Numbered from the stretch's first letter, positions 13,839 through 23,526 are shown. The stretch is DNA of 64,000 bases from Lucinisca nassula (GCA_963580285.1 OY757023.1:126140027-126204026), one strand, 5' to 3'. Translations and numbers: made by a program. Notes: generated by a model not told the origin, from the letters alone.

Positions 13839-14161
13839 CCTATTTATAGATATCCATAATTATTTATGGATATCCATATTTCGAATTATGGGTATCCATA
13901 ATTATTTATGGATATCCGCAATTATGGATATCCATATTCGAATTATGGATATCCATAAATCGATTTATGGATATCCATTTATTCGATTTATGAATATCTA
14001 TAATTCGAATTATGGATATCCATAAATAAGTCGAATTATGGATATCCATAATTCGAATTATGGATAACCATAAATCGAATAATGGATATCCATAATTCGA
14101 TTTATGGTTATCCATAATTCAGATCGATATATGGATATCCATAATTCAGATCGATTTATGT

Positions 14162-14475
14162 ATTTTGTTTTGTTTGTTTGATTTGATGTTTAACGTCCCT
14201 GTCAACACTATATAGGTCATTTTGGAGACGTTGCTTCCAATTCTGTGGGACTTTTACCCGAAACTGAGATGAAATGACATCTCAAGCCATGTCACCCAAT
14301 GAAATCAATAGCGTTTATAAGCATGGTCGGTCCGACTCGCACCGCTTTGCGTGGACAGGCTTAGATCCTCTAAGCGGTTTATCAGTACTCGTGTGCAGGT
14401 CGGTTTCAGCTCTGCGTGGAAGCATCATGTAGCCCATTTATTTCTTCAAGCTCCGATGGGCGGGGACCGGACCTA
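14162..14475 (-). mobile_element. SINE-1, near full length
   Basis: Sense strand is minus: 5' end at the GGGCGGGGAC-type head, 3' end in a CAAA-rich tail (read as TTTTGTTTGTTTG on plus). Internal order matches the other copies. It separates two palindrome blocks. Confidence 0.85.
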
Positions 14476-15050
14476 TTTATGGATATCCATCATTCGAATT
14501 ATGGATATCATTTATTCGAATTATGGATATCCATAATTCGGTCCATTTATGAATATTCATTATTCGATTTATGGATATCCATACTTCGGCTTGGCAAATA
14601 AATACAATAAATAATGACTGAAACCAAAGTCTTTTGCGGTAAATTATGGATATCAATAATTCGAAATATGGATATCCCCATTTCAGCCTGATTTATAGAT
14701 ATCCATAATTCGATTTATGGATATCCATAATTCGAATTATGGATATCCATAAATCAGCTAAATAATGGATATCCATATTTTGGTTTATTGATATCCATAA
14801 TTTGAATTAGTGATATCCATAATTTGTAATATGGATTTCGATAAATCGCTCTGAACTAATGATATCCATAAATCGAATTAGGGATATCCATAAAACGAAT
14901 TATGGATATCTATAATTCGAATTATGGATATCCATAAATCGAATTATGGATATCTATAAATATGGATTAAATAGTAAAACGGCACCCCATAGGGTTCAGC
15001 TCTGCGTGGAAGCACCATTGCAGCCCAACAATGAAAAACAGCGCATGGCC

Positions 15051-15247
15051 AGAGTCAATACTATTTAGGTCGTATTTAGCCGGTCAGTTTACCTATCCAC
15101 ACCTTTTCCTGAGCAGGCGTATAACTAAGCAGTTTACCAGTTTAGTGCAAATTCTTTCACCAGAAACAGTGGCAACTGCCCTTCTATAATCGGTGGACGG
15201 GAGAGAATTACCTTAGAAAAGATTTCATGATCTAACTCCACGATGGG
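15051..15247 (-). mobile_element. SINE-B fragment
   Basis: Reads, from the 3' side, TCAATACTATTTAGGTCGT, then CCGGTCAGTTTACC, CAGAAACAGTGGCAACTGCC and AAAGATTTCATGATC. The tRNA-like head seen in the copy at 50625-50946 is missing here. Confidence 0.8.
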
Positions 15248-15466
15248 CGGGGGCCACATATTAAATGATCAAAGTTTTAACGCTACGTTATCTGACGACA
15301 TCTTAATTCTTGACAACTGGGCCCACACTGTCTGTTGCAGAGCTTAGCCCATTGTATACTAGTGGACTCTTCCATGCCGGACAAGTCCATTTGTCATACA
15401 AGCGGTGGTAGGCCTTTTTTTAATTCTATTTTCGACGGAAAATTCTGTTAGCAAATAGTGCAGGCC

Positions 15467-15511
15467 CTGATCAGACGCCGCGTTCTGCGGCGTCTGATCT
15501 GGGCCTGCACT
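15467..15511. repeat. Hairpin, 'GATCAGACGCCGC' family
   Basis: Arms of about 22 bp (AGTGCAGGCCCTGATCAGAC and its near-complement) meet at a short GTT loop. Relatives are at 20625-20748, 21541-21607 and 54731-54799. In the duplicate at about 49228 the inner part of the hairpin is deleted. Confidence 0.85.
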
Positions 15512-15908
15512 GTTTGTCAAGACACCCCTTATGGGGCTTCCCGCCTGCAATGGGTTAAGCATCTCAGAGAGGCTCGAGCTCACGACGATGAAAGACCTTA
15601 TAACGCATAAGACCACACAGCTGCTAAAAGGATTTGATTGTATGAGGGGTAAGCGTAAAATAGGATTCATTCTTGGTCCCTAATGCCTCTTTCCGTTTTG
15701 GGGTCGATTGTTTGTCAATCGACAAAAAATTACTAAACACAACTAGCTTTCGGTGCTGATGTCCACATGACTATCACTGATTCAAATGAAATCTAGGTAA
15801 CGGTTATTTATAGAAAACAGCCACGGTATTCTTATCGCTGTGAGGTCAGAGTGTTGCGTAAGAAGGTTATTTATAGAATCTGGACTGGAGTCGTGTGTTG
15901 AGTTTGGA

Positions 15909-16070
15909 AATTAGTGTTTTGTTTTGTTTGTTGATTTCAGGTTTAACATCCACGTCAACACTATTTAGGTCAGTTGGGATGTTGCTTCCAAGTTTGTGGG
16001 ACTTTTACTCGACAGCGAGATGAAATGACATCACAAGCCCTGCCGTGCAGTGAAACCAAATAAATAAATA
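15909..16070 (-). mobile_element. SINE-1, 3' half
   Basis: The tail (TTTTGTTTGTTGATTT on plus) is followed by TTTAACATCCACGTCAACAC and the body up to CAGTGAAACCAAATAAAT, where the copy breaks into an AAAT microsatellite. The same truncation is present at 49673-49805. Confidence 0.85.
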
Positions 16071-16128
16071 AATAAAATAAAATAAAAATGATTTTATTTT
16101 CAGATACAAATTCTGCTATTTTTTTTTT

Positions 16129-16268
16129 TTTCTTAAACATAGATTGCAGAACTCGTGAGAACAGCCTCGGCAGATCTAACGAGAACCCACAATCTATGTT
16201 TTGAGCAGAAATAAGGAAAATAATGTATACCCCTGTTAACCCCAGTTTTACCATATGAAAGTGGGGTT
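16129..16268. mobile_element. M1 palindromic MITE, partial
   Basis: Contains the M1 core (AAACATAGATTG ... CAATCTATGTTTTGAGCAGA) and one outer arm (CCCCAGTTTTACCATATG). The other outer arm and the terminal TIRs are missing. The LINE fragment begins immediately afterwards. Confidence 0.8.
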
Positions 16269-16500
16269 AAAGGGTGCTTGTGGAGCGGTTGAGGACACGA
16301 ATCATTATCTCATGGCCTGTGAACAGTACGCTGACATAAGACAGGGCATTTTAAACATTGTCTCAGCTATTTGCCAACCTGCTTTAAACATCCTTCTATA
16401 CGGCAGTGCTGATCTCTCTGTGAATGATAACATACAAATATTCTTAGCAGTACAAGATTTTATTATTAAGTCTAAACGATTTTGTACTTCAAATTTATAA
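16269..16500 (+). pseudogene. Non-LTR retrotransposon C-terminal fragment
   Basis: About 76 residues matching the extreme C-terminus of CR1/Jockey-like LINE ORF2 proteins: a C-G-x-x-E-D-x-x-H-Y-L-x-x-C zinc-knuckle-like motif (CGAVEDTNHYLMAC), then LLYGSADLS, and an ending like AVQDFIIKSKRF, closed by TAA at 16498-16500. The reverse transcriptase and everything upstream are absent; an M1 MITE arm abuts the left edge. The layout resembles the longer fragment at 44918-46300 (EDAEHIFFRC ... ILFGDPFL ... AVQKFIKDTKRF). Only a relic. Confidence 0.8.
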
Positions 16501-17557
16501 TCACAGATTTCAAATGCCTTGCTGGTACTTATCACAGATGTACAAATATGTGTAGTTTTTCTACACGGGCGCACATACATAAATATTTACATGCACGTTC
16601 ATACCAGAAAAAAGGTTGTGAAACACATCTTCTAACTCGAGCCAAAGTTAAACAGCTACAGCGTCCAATCCAACCGATCATCAGTCTTTGTCTCACATCA
16701 CGATTCGAAGACAGATAGGACGTTGCGTAAACGTTATTTCAAGGGTGACAACCTACGTCATAGCAGAGATGTCGTACCCATTTCAGAAGCGGTCATATTT
16801 GTGTAAATAGAGTAGATAAAATGCTTCAAACTAGATATGCACATTACGAGGCTTCAGAATACATACTTCAGCTGGTAACGAACAATATTTGCATCCCATC
16901 GGTGAGCCAATTTCACCAAGAAACATTGAAAAGGCTTCGATAGCTTCACCACAAGATTTGATTCGGCGCTGTAAACAATGGTAGTTCCGACATCATTGCA
17001 AAATCAGCTTGTGTCGAATTATTTGAAGAAAGAGCCACATTTCTGAGACAGATTTCAGTATCTTTGATTCTTTTATGACCTAACGCACCGACTGCGCCTA
17101 CTTGTTGTGACAAATGCCTTTTGTGTTGTAAAAGCCGGCAAACCCGGTTGTTTCCCCTGTATTTGTCCGGTTGGAAGCAACAGACTTCGTATTAGCCATC
17201 CATGACTCAAACCGTGTTAAAAAATTGCTGTTTCGAATTTCTTGATTCATTCCAAGAGATTCTTTTTATTGTCCCGGATAACGAGGCGTTAAAGAGATTT
17301 TAAGGATATTTTTCGAGTTTACCTTGATGTGTTATGCTGTGTGTACTCATTAGTATCGCTTAGATGAGGCGATTCTAATAGCTGATACAACATAACGAAA
17401 ACAGAAAACATATCCCTTAATGCACATTAATCCTCCTCATCTGTTCTATGAGTAGTGCTCAACCACTAGAACTATACCTGGCTGACTAGATGGGTGGCCC
17501 ATGTTAAATTAGGGGATAACTGGGTCCCGTCAAGCGATTTAGGTACTTATCGCCTAT
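16501..17557. other. No gene seen
   Basis: Possible LINE 3' untranslated sequence at the start, then unassigned DNA. A small M1-like relic (GTACTCATTAGTATCG, with a partial complement) lies near 17342-17380. Open frames are short and lack recognisable features. Confidence 0.5.
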
Positions 17558-17624
17558 GTGAGCAGCGAAGGTTCAGGCGAGCCTGCGCATCCGCGCAGTC
17601 TCGCCAGAACCTTCGCTGCTCGCT
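17558..17624. repeat. Hairpin, P2 family
   Basis: GAGCAGCGAAGGTTC at the left pairs with GAACCTTCGCTGCTC at the right around CCTGCGCATCCGCGCAGTC. Relatives of this palindromic family lie at 18760-18839, 41100-41145, 48140-48187, 59968-60030 and about 60065-60115. Confidence 0.8.
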
Positions 17625-17637
17625 CATACAAGCAGTG

Positions 17638-17930
17638 CGGCCCCCGCCCATAGGGGCTTGAAGAAATATATATGGGCTGCATGATGCTTCCACGCAGAGC
17701 TGAATCTGGCCCGCATACTAGTACTGGTACTAAGCCTGTCCAGGAACCGCAGTGCGAGGCGGACCGTCCATGCTAATAAACTCTATTGGTTTCATTGGGC
17801 GACAGGGCTTGAGATGTCATTTCATCTCAATGTCGGGTAAAAGTCCCACAAAATTGGAAGCAACGTCTCCAAAATGACCTTTACAGTGTTGACGGGGACG
17901 TTAAACCTCAAATCAAACAAACAAACAAAT
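17638..17930 (+). mobile_element. SINE-1, full length, with target duplication
   Basis: Reference copy of the main SINE family (about 295 bp). Order: head GCGGCCCCCGCCC, GGGGCTTGAAGAAATA, ATGCTTCCACGCAGAGCTGA, GAGTCGG-like block, TTTCATTGGGCGACAGGGCT, TGTCATTTCATCTCAATGTC, AAGTCCCACAAAATTGGAAG, CGTCTCCAAAATGACC, then the 3' module TGTTGACGGGGACGTTAAAC and a (CAAA)n tail. Flanked by the 13-bp direct repeat CATACAAGCAGTG (17625-17637 and 17931-17943), the mark of LINE-type retroposition. No clean tRNA-type A and B box is seen in the head; GGTGCGAGTCGG in other copies is a weak B-box-like match. Confidence 0.92.
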
Positions 17931-18678
17931 CATACAAGCAGTGACTCAAAAGGAATCTTCAGACAGAAAGCCATATCCCTGGCCCCTCTGAATGGCTGGG
18001 CATGCGCAGTTAAAATTTGTCATGACGGAATGCTCGAAGACACAAATTCGCTTGGCGGGGCTCAACTGTATTCAAAACTGTCATTTGGAGAGGTAAATCG
18101 GCGGTTTTACCGGCAACGCGTCAGCGGCGTCGTAAAACAGAATTTGCGACCGTAAAACATCATTACGACAGGAATGGTAAGATAATGCAAGAGAAAGCCA
18201 TTCGGGCGAGACGGACAACATTCATTTGCGTTCACACTGTCTATAGGGTTTGTCATGCCAGGGCCAAGAAATAAGGAAAATCCAAGAAACAAAGAAAACA
18301 GTTAGTTTTATCTATGTATTGGTATATAATAAATGTACATGAACAAAGTCCCGCCACCGAGGCGGTTCTAATGAGTACCCACAATCTATTGTGCAAATAA
18401 GAAAACTTAACACTATATAATGTATGGTTTACAAGGATGTTCATTACATGGACTTGTTGACGTGATGAGAAAAGGGCTCTTAGCACTGACTGATTTGTGC
18501 GCCACATGTGCAGCCAAAAACAGGGCTTGGTGTATGGCGCTATCGTATATACAGTAAAAGTCCGCCATTAAGACCACCTTATATTAAGACTAAATCTGCT
18601 CTTTTAAAAGCTAATTGGGAAGGTTTCAGTTAACCTTTCTTTGTGTTTTCTACCTCTCAGTAAGAGATCAACTTTGGG

Positions 18679-18719
18679 ACTGTTCAAAAGTGGTCTTAAA
18701 GACCACTTTTGACCAGTCC
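18679..18719. repeat. Hairpin around AAGTGGTCTT
   Basis: GACTGTTCAAAAGTGGTCTT followed at once by AAGACCACTTTTGACCAGTC. A further AAAAGTGGTCTTAATATAAG lies to the right and ACCACCTTATATTAAGAC to the left (about 18577-18594), so this is the centre of a larger degraded palindrome. Confidence 0.75.
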
Positions 18720-18759
18720 CAAAAGTGGTCTTAATATAAGAATTTCACTATATATCGTA

Positions 18760-18839
18760 CGGTGTTTGCGAGCAATAAAGGCCCAGACAAGCCTGCGCAT
18801 GAGCAAGTTTACCTGAGCCTTTACTGCTCGCAAACACCG
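18760..18839. repeat. Hairpin, P2-like
   Basis: CGGTGTTTGCGAGCAATAAA at the left and its near-complement ending CTCGCAAACACCG at the right, with a central AAGCCTGCGCATGAGCAAG. The central CCTGCGCAT links it to the P2 family. Confidence 0.75.
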
Positions 18840-19470
18840 TTCATGAGAGCCCATAAAAAAGGTAATTCTTTTTATGCGCTCTCATTTTCAGTCATGTTGT
18901 CCCAAAAAAGGTATACGCGCCTTTGGAAACTGTGTAGATCACGACGAACCGGTCCTAATGAGTCATTTCACAAGAATCTACTTTCTTTGTCATTTGTACA
19001 AAAAGCCTGTTTGTGATCGTAAGTTTATTCAGTTTCAGAAAATTATGTATATGCTCATCTTGGTATTAAAATGATAACAATTTAGCCCAGGGTTACAGGT
19101 TACAAAACTTGTTTATGCTCAACACACTCGAGCAGGAAATTTTGTCCCGTTCATAAATTTTAAAATGGCAATAATTGTAACATGCTTTGCTGATCTGAGC
19201 AGAAAAATTGTCTCATTTGTTTGTATTTTAATAATAATGAAAATCTGACATTTCGTGTTCGTTTCTGAAATGGCTCCGTGTACGGGAATTCAAGAAAATA
19301 CAAATGAAATGATAATGACGTCTTGTACGTACAACATGGTAGAAATATGTCAGACAATATCAGCAAGTCTGTGTAATAAATACTCCCTCATTACGGTAAC
19401 GCACCCGTGCAACATAGTGCATTTGTTCACGTCTCAAAAATGGCTACTTTTCCGATGAAAATCTTATTTT

Positions 19471-19655
19471 ATTACGAAAACACGCCTAAACAAATACATT
19501 GTAAAATTTACCGCCGAAAAATCGTCAATTTTCAGATGAAAATGTGTGATATTTTCTTATTTTGGCTAAAACTATATTTAAGAACAGAAATAAGAAAAAT
19601 AAGGTTTACCCCTGTAAAAAAGGAGTCGAAATTATACAGGCGTATTTTCGTGATG
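19471..19655. mobile_element. M1 palindromic MITE, core deleted
   Basis: Both terminal inverted repeats are present (ATTACGAAAACACGCCTA at left, GGCGTATTTTCGTGATG at right). The central hairpin is missing, so the arms meet at TATTTAAGAACAGAAATAAG. Confidence 0.85.
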
Positions 19656-19674
19656 TTCACTGCAAACTTGGCGG

Positions 19675-19780
19675 GTTGTGGGTGCTCGTTAGAACCGCCT
19701 CATTGAGGCGGTTCTAACGAGCACCCACAACCTATGTTTGGAGCAGAAATAAGAATAACAATGTTTACCCCCGTACACAG
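19675..19780. mobile_element. M1 hairpin core plus one arm
   Basis: Perfect core hairpin at 19678-19732 (GTGGGTGCTCGTTAGAACCG and its complement around CCTCATTGAGG), then ATGTTTGGAGCAGAAATAAG and part of the right arm. It follows directly on the core-less copy at 19471-19655. Confidence 0.8.
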
Positions 19781-19799
19781 TTTTCTCTAAATAAAATTG

Positions 19800-21340
19800 G
19801 GTTAAGGGGTGGGGATCATTTCACGGACTTGTTCACGTGATGTGGAAACATAACTTTATATAGATTAAACTCGGGTTTACAAGTGTGTACATTTTTCCCT
19901 TGCTAAAAAACAGTGGGTACTGGTTAAAACCACCTACAATGACACTCAAACTATGTTTACAACATATGTATGAATCGATTTTCAGGGTAAAGGATAAGGT
20001 GAAAACGTCTGTGTAATAAACGCCTCTGTGAACCCCACTACTGGTGGGGAAACAGAGGTTTGTCTTTCTCCTTCAAAGGTTTTGGGTACTCGTTTGAACT
20101 GCCTCATTGGCGTTTTCATCTCCCTTTATGGCGATGTGAAAGAATGGAGTTCGTTACTCGGTGTGTCAATCGGAAAATATTATTAGAGTCATGCAGGAAA
20201 ACAGTGTGTTATCCTTACGACGTGCAAGGGGGATGTATTTCCACAGGGAGACAACTTTTTAAACATCCTCTTCACCCTTTCTGTCACCTAAGACCCTATG
20301 AGGTGTTTGTTCAGGGTCTACACCTTTTTCACAGTACAGGAATTTAAGAGTCAAACGAAACAGTTCAAGTCCACGTCCAGGACCATTTTATCAGTCTACA
20401 ATCAGAGACAACTGGCCCCTCAGTACTCTCAGTGCTTTGATTCGTTTGTTGATCACAAAACTGCTCGCTGAGGATATGGAAGGATATGTACATGTAGCAC
20501 TTTTACAAAAAAAAATTCCATTTTCATTAATCCATCACTTAAGTGCAAAAAATATTTACATTTGCCTTAATCCATCACTTATTAACACATCTTGTAGTGG
20601 AAACCCCAAAACAGGTAACTAGCAAACAGTGCCAGCCCAGATCAGACGCCGCATATTCAAATTTGCAAACTGAATGAAAAACAGTGTCGGTCCGGATCAG
20701 ATGGCCTTTTCAGGGGCCGTCTGATCTAGAGCTTCACTGTTTGCGAATATAGGGATTGTCGTGTTCAGCATGATAAGGGTTCAAATAAATGCATGTTTGT
20801 GTACTCATTAGAATCGCCTCACACAGAAAATAATAAGAAAATCTCCTAAAATTATCCCATAGAAATATTTTCTAAGGAGGGTAGGGGGTGAAAAACTTGT
20901 TCGAAACAGCGATGGTAAACGAGACAATAGGGTTCGAGCCACCAAAGTTTCACAGGATAGTTCTATGAATACAATATATTAGCAAGGTCGGGAAAACAAG
21001 AAGAACTTGCAATGAGCAAATACTGATATATTACCGAACACCTCAAGTCCTTACCATACTTGTTCTGAAATTTGAACAAGTACAATGAACCGTATTTGCC
21101 CTAAATATTCTGACACATTAACTCAATAGCATATTTGTTATAAAGTTTGAACAAACACTATTTTGTGTCTGAAGATAGCTAGATGAATGGCAAACGCATT
21201 CTCTAGGATCTCAAGGACGAGTTCAAACTTACCAGTTTAAACGAGTCATCTGTGTTCCAGCTATTGAGGTTTTATCACCATGAAACTTCATTGCCACCAT
21301 GAAACTTCATTGATGACGCTCTCTCGGCGCCTGAACAGGG
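19800..21340. other. No gene seen; diverged duplication and hairpin
   Basis: M1 relics at about 20090 and 20797-20830. A hairpin-type repeat occupies 20625-20748. The stretch 20320-20650 is homologous to 21340-21560 (shared ACAGTACAGGAATTTAAG and CAGTGCTTTGATT), a diverged direct duplication about 1 kb apart. No domain-bearing reading frame. Confidence 0.5.
20625..20748. repeat. Hairpin, 'GATCAGACGCCGC' family, split
   Basis: Left part GCAAACAGTGCCAGCCCAGA then TCAGACGCCGC; right part GGCCGTCTGATCTAGAGC and CACTGTTTGC. An internal insertion of about 70 bp separates the arms. Confidence 0.7.
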
Positions 21341-21540
21341 TCTACACTGTTTGCTTACAGTACAGGAATTTAAGCATTAAACGAAACAAGGTAAGTCTCT
21401 TTCCAGCCTTTACTCAGAGACAGTCGACCAATCAGTGCTGTCAGTGCTTTGATTTATCTGCATGTAGTGTGTACTCATTAGAGTCGCCACATACAACATT
21501 TCTTAACCCATTTTGTACCAGAAACCCCAAACAGGTACCC

Positions 21541-21607
21541 TGGCAAACAGTGCAGGCCCAGATCAGACGCCGCAGAACGCGGCGTCTGATCAGGGCCTCC
21601 ACCGTTT
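21541..21607. repeat. Hairpin, 'GATCAGACGCCGC' family
   Basis: GCAAACAGTGCAGGCCCAGA followed by TCAGACGCCGC, loop AGAAC, and the complementary arm GCGGCGTCTGATCAGGGCCT. Nearly perfect stem of more than 25 bp. Confidence 0.85.
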
Positions 21608-21788
21608 GCTAAAAGTGCAGTCATTTTCCAAATAAATCTTGATGAAAACACAACCTGACACCCCAAAATTTTGAAATGGACTCCTGCTATAATTTAAGGA
21701 GGAAGATTTCATTTGGTACAAAAGGTTAATGATATAGAAGACAAATTATCTCTAAGTCATCCCCAAAATGCTTATAAATAATCCTCAG

Positions 21789-22069
21789 CATTACGAAAAC
21801 ACACCTATACAAATACATTATAAACAAATTACCGCCCAAATACGAAAATTTTAAGATGAAAAATTGTGATACTTTTCTTATTTCTGCTCAAAATATAGAT
21901 TGTTGGTACTCGTTAGAACCGCCTCATCGAGGCGGTTCTAACGAATATCCACAATCTATATTTTACAGCCGAAATAAGAAAAGTAAGGTTTACTCCTGTA
22001 AACCCCAGTTTTACAATATAAAAGTGGGGTTCAATGGGGTAAAAATTATATAGGCATGTTTTCGTTATG
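21789..22069. mobile_element. M1 palindromic MITE, complete copy
   Basis: Reference copy of the M1 family (about 280 bp). Terminal inverted repeats are CATTACGAAAACACACCTAT and TAGGCATGTTTTCGTTATG. Inside are an AT-rich left arm, TTTCTTATTTCTGCTCAAAA, and a perfect core hairpin with GTTAGAACCGCCTCATCGAG. The mirror right arm holds CCCCAGTTTTACAATATAAA and GTGGGGTT. No coding capacity. Long internal complementarity makes it a near-total palindrome. The mobilising transposase is unknown. Confidence 0.9.
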
Positions 22070-22199
22070 TAAGTTCGAACTATCCCTATCTCAAAAGGTT
22101 TTCGTGGTTCTCATTGTTATTGAGTCCTCAAAGTTTCACAGCATGTGCTAGATGGTAACATACGGGTATATCTGAATTTTCCGAAAACATGAATTGTAT

Positions 22200-23510
22200 T
22201 TACATATGTATATACATATGGTGTTTTAACTGCACTTTCTGAGGATATGATCTTCCACAATTAGGCAATGTACACTTGTAAGGGTTGTTTCCCGTGTGAA
22301 GTCGTTCATGAAGCGCACATGAGTACTTGGTGTTAAAGCGTTTCTCACAGAAGCTGCAACCAAATGACTTGAAGTTTCTATGACGACGCACGTGCTGTGC
22401 CAGTCCTGGGCGACTTCCGAATCTTCGCTCACATTCTGTACAAGCATAGGGCAGTTCTCCTGTGTGTTCATTCTTATGGTCACTGAGGCGGCTCTTAGAT
22501 GAAAATTCCCTGGAACATGTTTCACACCGGTGACCATTATGTACTAGTAGGTGTTTGATAAAGTAACGTCCACATATAATCTTGCTGCAGAGTCCACACT
22601 TTACTCTGTCCAGAAAACCTGTATTCTCATGTCTAGTCACATAACCATGCTTTCTGTAGAAAACGTCCCGCAGATCACATGTAAGCCCATCTAGCGCATG
22701 CGCAGTATTATGTTTCTCTGCACTTTCCGCAGACGAGCAAAATCTTGCACAAACGTGGCACCAGAATGCTGTCGAGGACACCGCATTCGTCTGTCTGGAT
22801 TTTACCTGAGAAAACATCTCAAAGTTGAAAACTGGTTGTCTCTGAAGGTCACTCAAATTTTGTTGGTTCATTGGATAGTCAAAGGCGTTGTTGGTGGTTT
22901 GTTTGGTGGTGGAACCACTGTTGGCGGGTGTATCGCTAACATAAAGCTGCGTTGTATGGAAGTCATTTTGTACGTAGCTGACAACACTGGCAGGTGCAGA
23001 ATCCAAACTGTTGTTTCCATCTTGAAGAGAGTCGCTCAGCAAGGAATCGATGGAAAACGGCAACTTCTTTGTGACCTCTGAATCAACCAGATCTGGAGAT
23101 GAACCAGGAGTTATGTCCATGAGAGATGACACTGACAAGGAATCTGGCAATATGTCGTTGTAATCTCCAGCAATATAAGTTGGTGGCGACGATGAGTGGT
23201 ACCAACTGTCGTTATTGTATGAGACATAGGTTGGCGAGGCTCCGCCAGTTTCATTCTCTGGTAAGTCAGTGGTTTGATCAGGTGGCAGTGACGAATAAAC
23301 GGAGACACTGTCAGCTGTTCTGATACTGTCATCGCCAAAACTGGATCTAGAGGTCTCGTCGATGGAGAAGTGAGAAGCCTCGGAACGGAAATCTTCCTGG
23401 CTGATGAAATTCTGACAGTGAAATGTTGAACGGATGTAAGGCGGGATGCCATCATATTTCTTTCTTGGTGTTCTTGTAGCTTCCAGAAGGTCAACCATCA
23501 ACTGATCCAT
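22200..23510 (-). CDS. C2H2 zinc-finger protein (probable transcription factor), large coding exon
   Basis: 436 codons, minus strand, stop TAA at 22200-22202. Residues 1-245 are Ser/Thr/Asp-rich and predicted disordered, as in activation regions. Canonical C2H2 fingers follow: C251/C254/H267/H271, C305/C308/H320/H324 (11-residue spacing), C329/C332/H345/H349, C357/C360/H373/H377, C385/C388/H401/H405 and C413/C418/H431/H435 (four residues between cysteines). A degenerate finger lies at about 278-294 (C278, H288, H294). Linkers HTGELPYAC and HTGNNPYKC are of the DNA-binding Krueppel type, so a nuclear DNA-binding role is inferred; the target is unknown. The chosen Met is 2 nt after a strong acceptor (TTTTGTTTCAG), so the exon probably continues from an upstream exon and the true start may differ. 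No orthologue could be named. Confidence 0.88.
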   Translation of the reverse strand: MDQLMVDLLEATRTPRKKYDGIPPYIRSTFHCQNFISQEDFRSEASHFSIDETSRSSFGDDSIRTADSVSVYSSLPPDQTTDLPENETGGASPTYVSYNNDSWYHSSSPPTYIAGDYNDILPDSLSVSSLMDITPGSSPDLVDSEVTKKLPFSIDSLLSDSLQDGNNSLDSAPASVVSYVQNDFHTTQLYVSDTPANSGSTTKQTTNNAFDYPMNQQNLSDLQRQPVFNFEMFSQVKSRQTNAVSSTAFWCHVCARFCSSAESAEKHNTAHALDGLTCDLRDVFYRKHGYVTRHENTGFLDRVKCGLCSKIICGRYFIKHLLVHNGHRCETCSREFSSKSRLSDHKNEHTGELPYACTECERRFGSRPGLAQHVRRHRNFKSFGCSFCEKRFNTKYSCALHERLHTGNNPYKCTLPNCGRSYPQKVQLKHHMYIHM

Positions 23511-23526
23511 GTCTGAAACAAAACCA
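23511..23526 (-). other. Candidate splice acceptor upstream of zinc-finger exon
   Basis: On the minus strand a pyrimidine-rich GTTTTGTTTCAG precedes AC-ATG. The AG is at 23514-23513 and the exon would start at 23512. Repeats (M1 piece, SINE-1) further upstream fit an intron. Confidence 0.6.

Larger units (their letters stand above)
12322..14968. repeat. Array of a 16-bp perfect palindrome (TTATGGATATCCATAA)
   Basis: Dozens of copies of TTATGGATATCCATAA and close variants, separated by 4-8 bp linkers such as ATCG, TTCGAA and CAGCTGA. Dense blocks lie at about 12322-12565, 12648-12968, 13091-13630, 13845-14160, 14475-14590 and 14640-14960. Between blocks are SINE-1 pieces and a recurring lead-in (GTCTTAGGGAGAAATC) at about 12280, 12600 and 13245, showing that a ~650-bp composite was tandemly duplicated. 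Each word is its own reverse complement, so the array reads nearly the same on both strands. Open frames in it are repeat artefacts. Confidence 0.95.
14995..16268. repeat. Segmental duplication A, copy 1 (partner 48743-50117)
   Basis: About 1.27 kb collinear with 48743-50117 in the same orientation. Both contain the same series of nested repeats: the end of a SINE-1, a SINE-B, a hairpin, a stretch ending in TGTGTTGAGTTTGG, half a SINE-1, an AAAT microsatellite and half an M1 palindrome. Long runs are identical or nearly so (for example 15650-15930 against 49400-49680). This copy keeps full hairpin tips that are lost in the partner. It ends where a LINE fragment begins. Confidence 0.9.
17944..19470. 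other. No gene seen; small repeats only
   Basis: Unassigned, mostly AT-rich sequence. It holds an M1 relic at about 18340-18440 (GAGGCGGTTCTAATGAGTAC with flanking arm), a hairpin at 18679-18719 and a P2-type hairpin at 18760-18839. Open frames are short and feature-free. Confidence 0.5.

Noticed and set aside
13810..14115. Overlapping open frames on both strands with repeated DIHNSNYGYP-like residues
   Set aside because: They are translations of the TTATGGATATCCATAA array.
22226..23494. Other frames overlapping the zinc-finger exon (22226-22537, 22698-23081, 23111-23494)
   Set aside because: Shadow frames; the minus frame with regularly spaced Cys and His explains the region.
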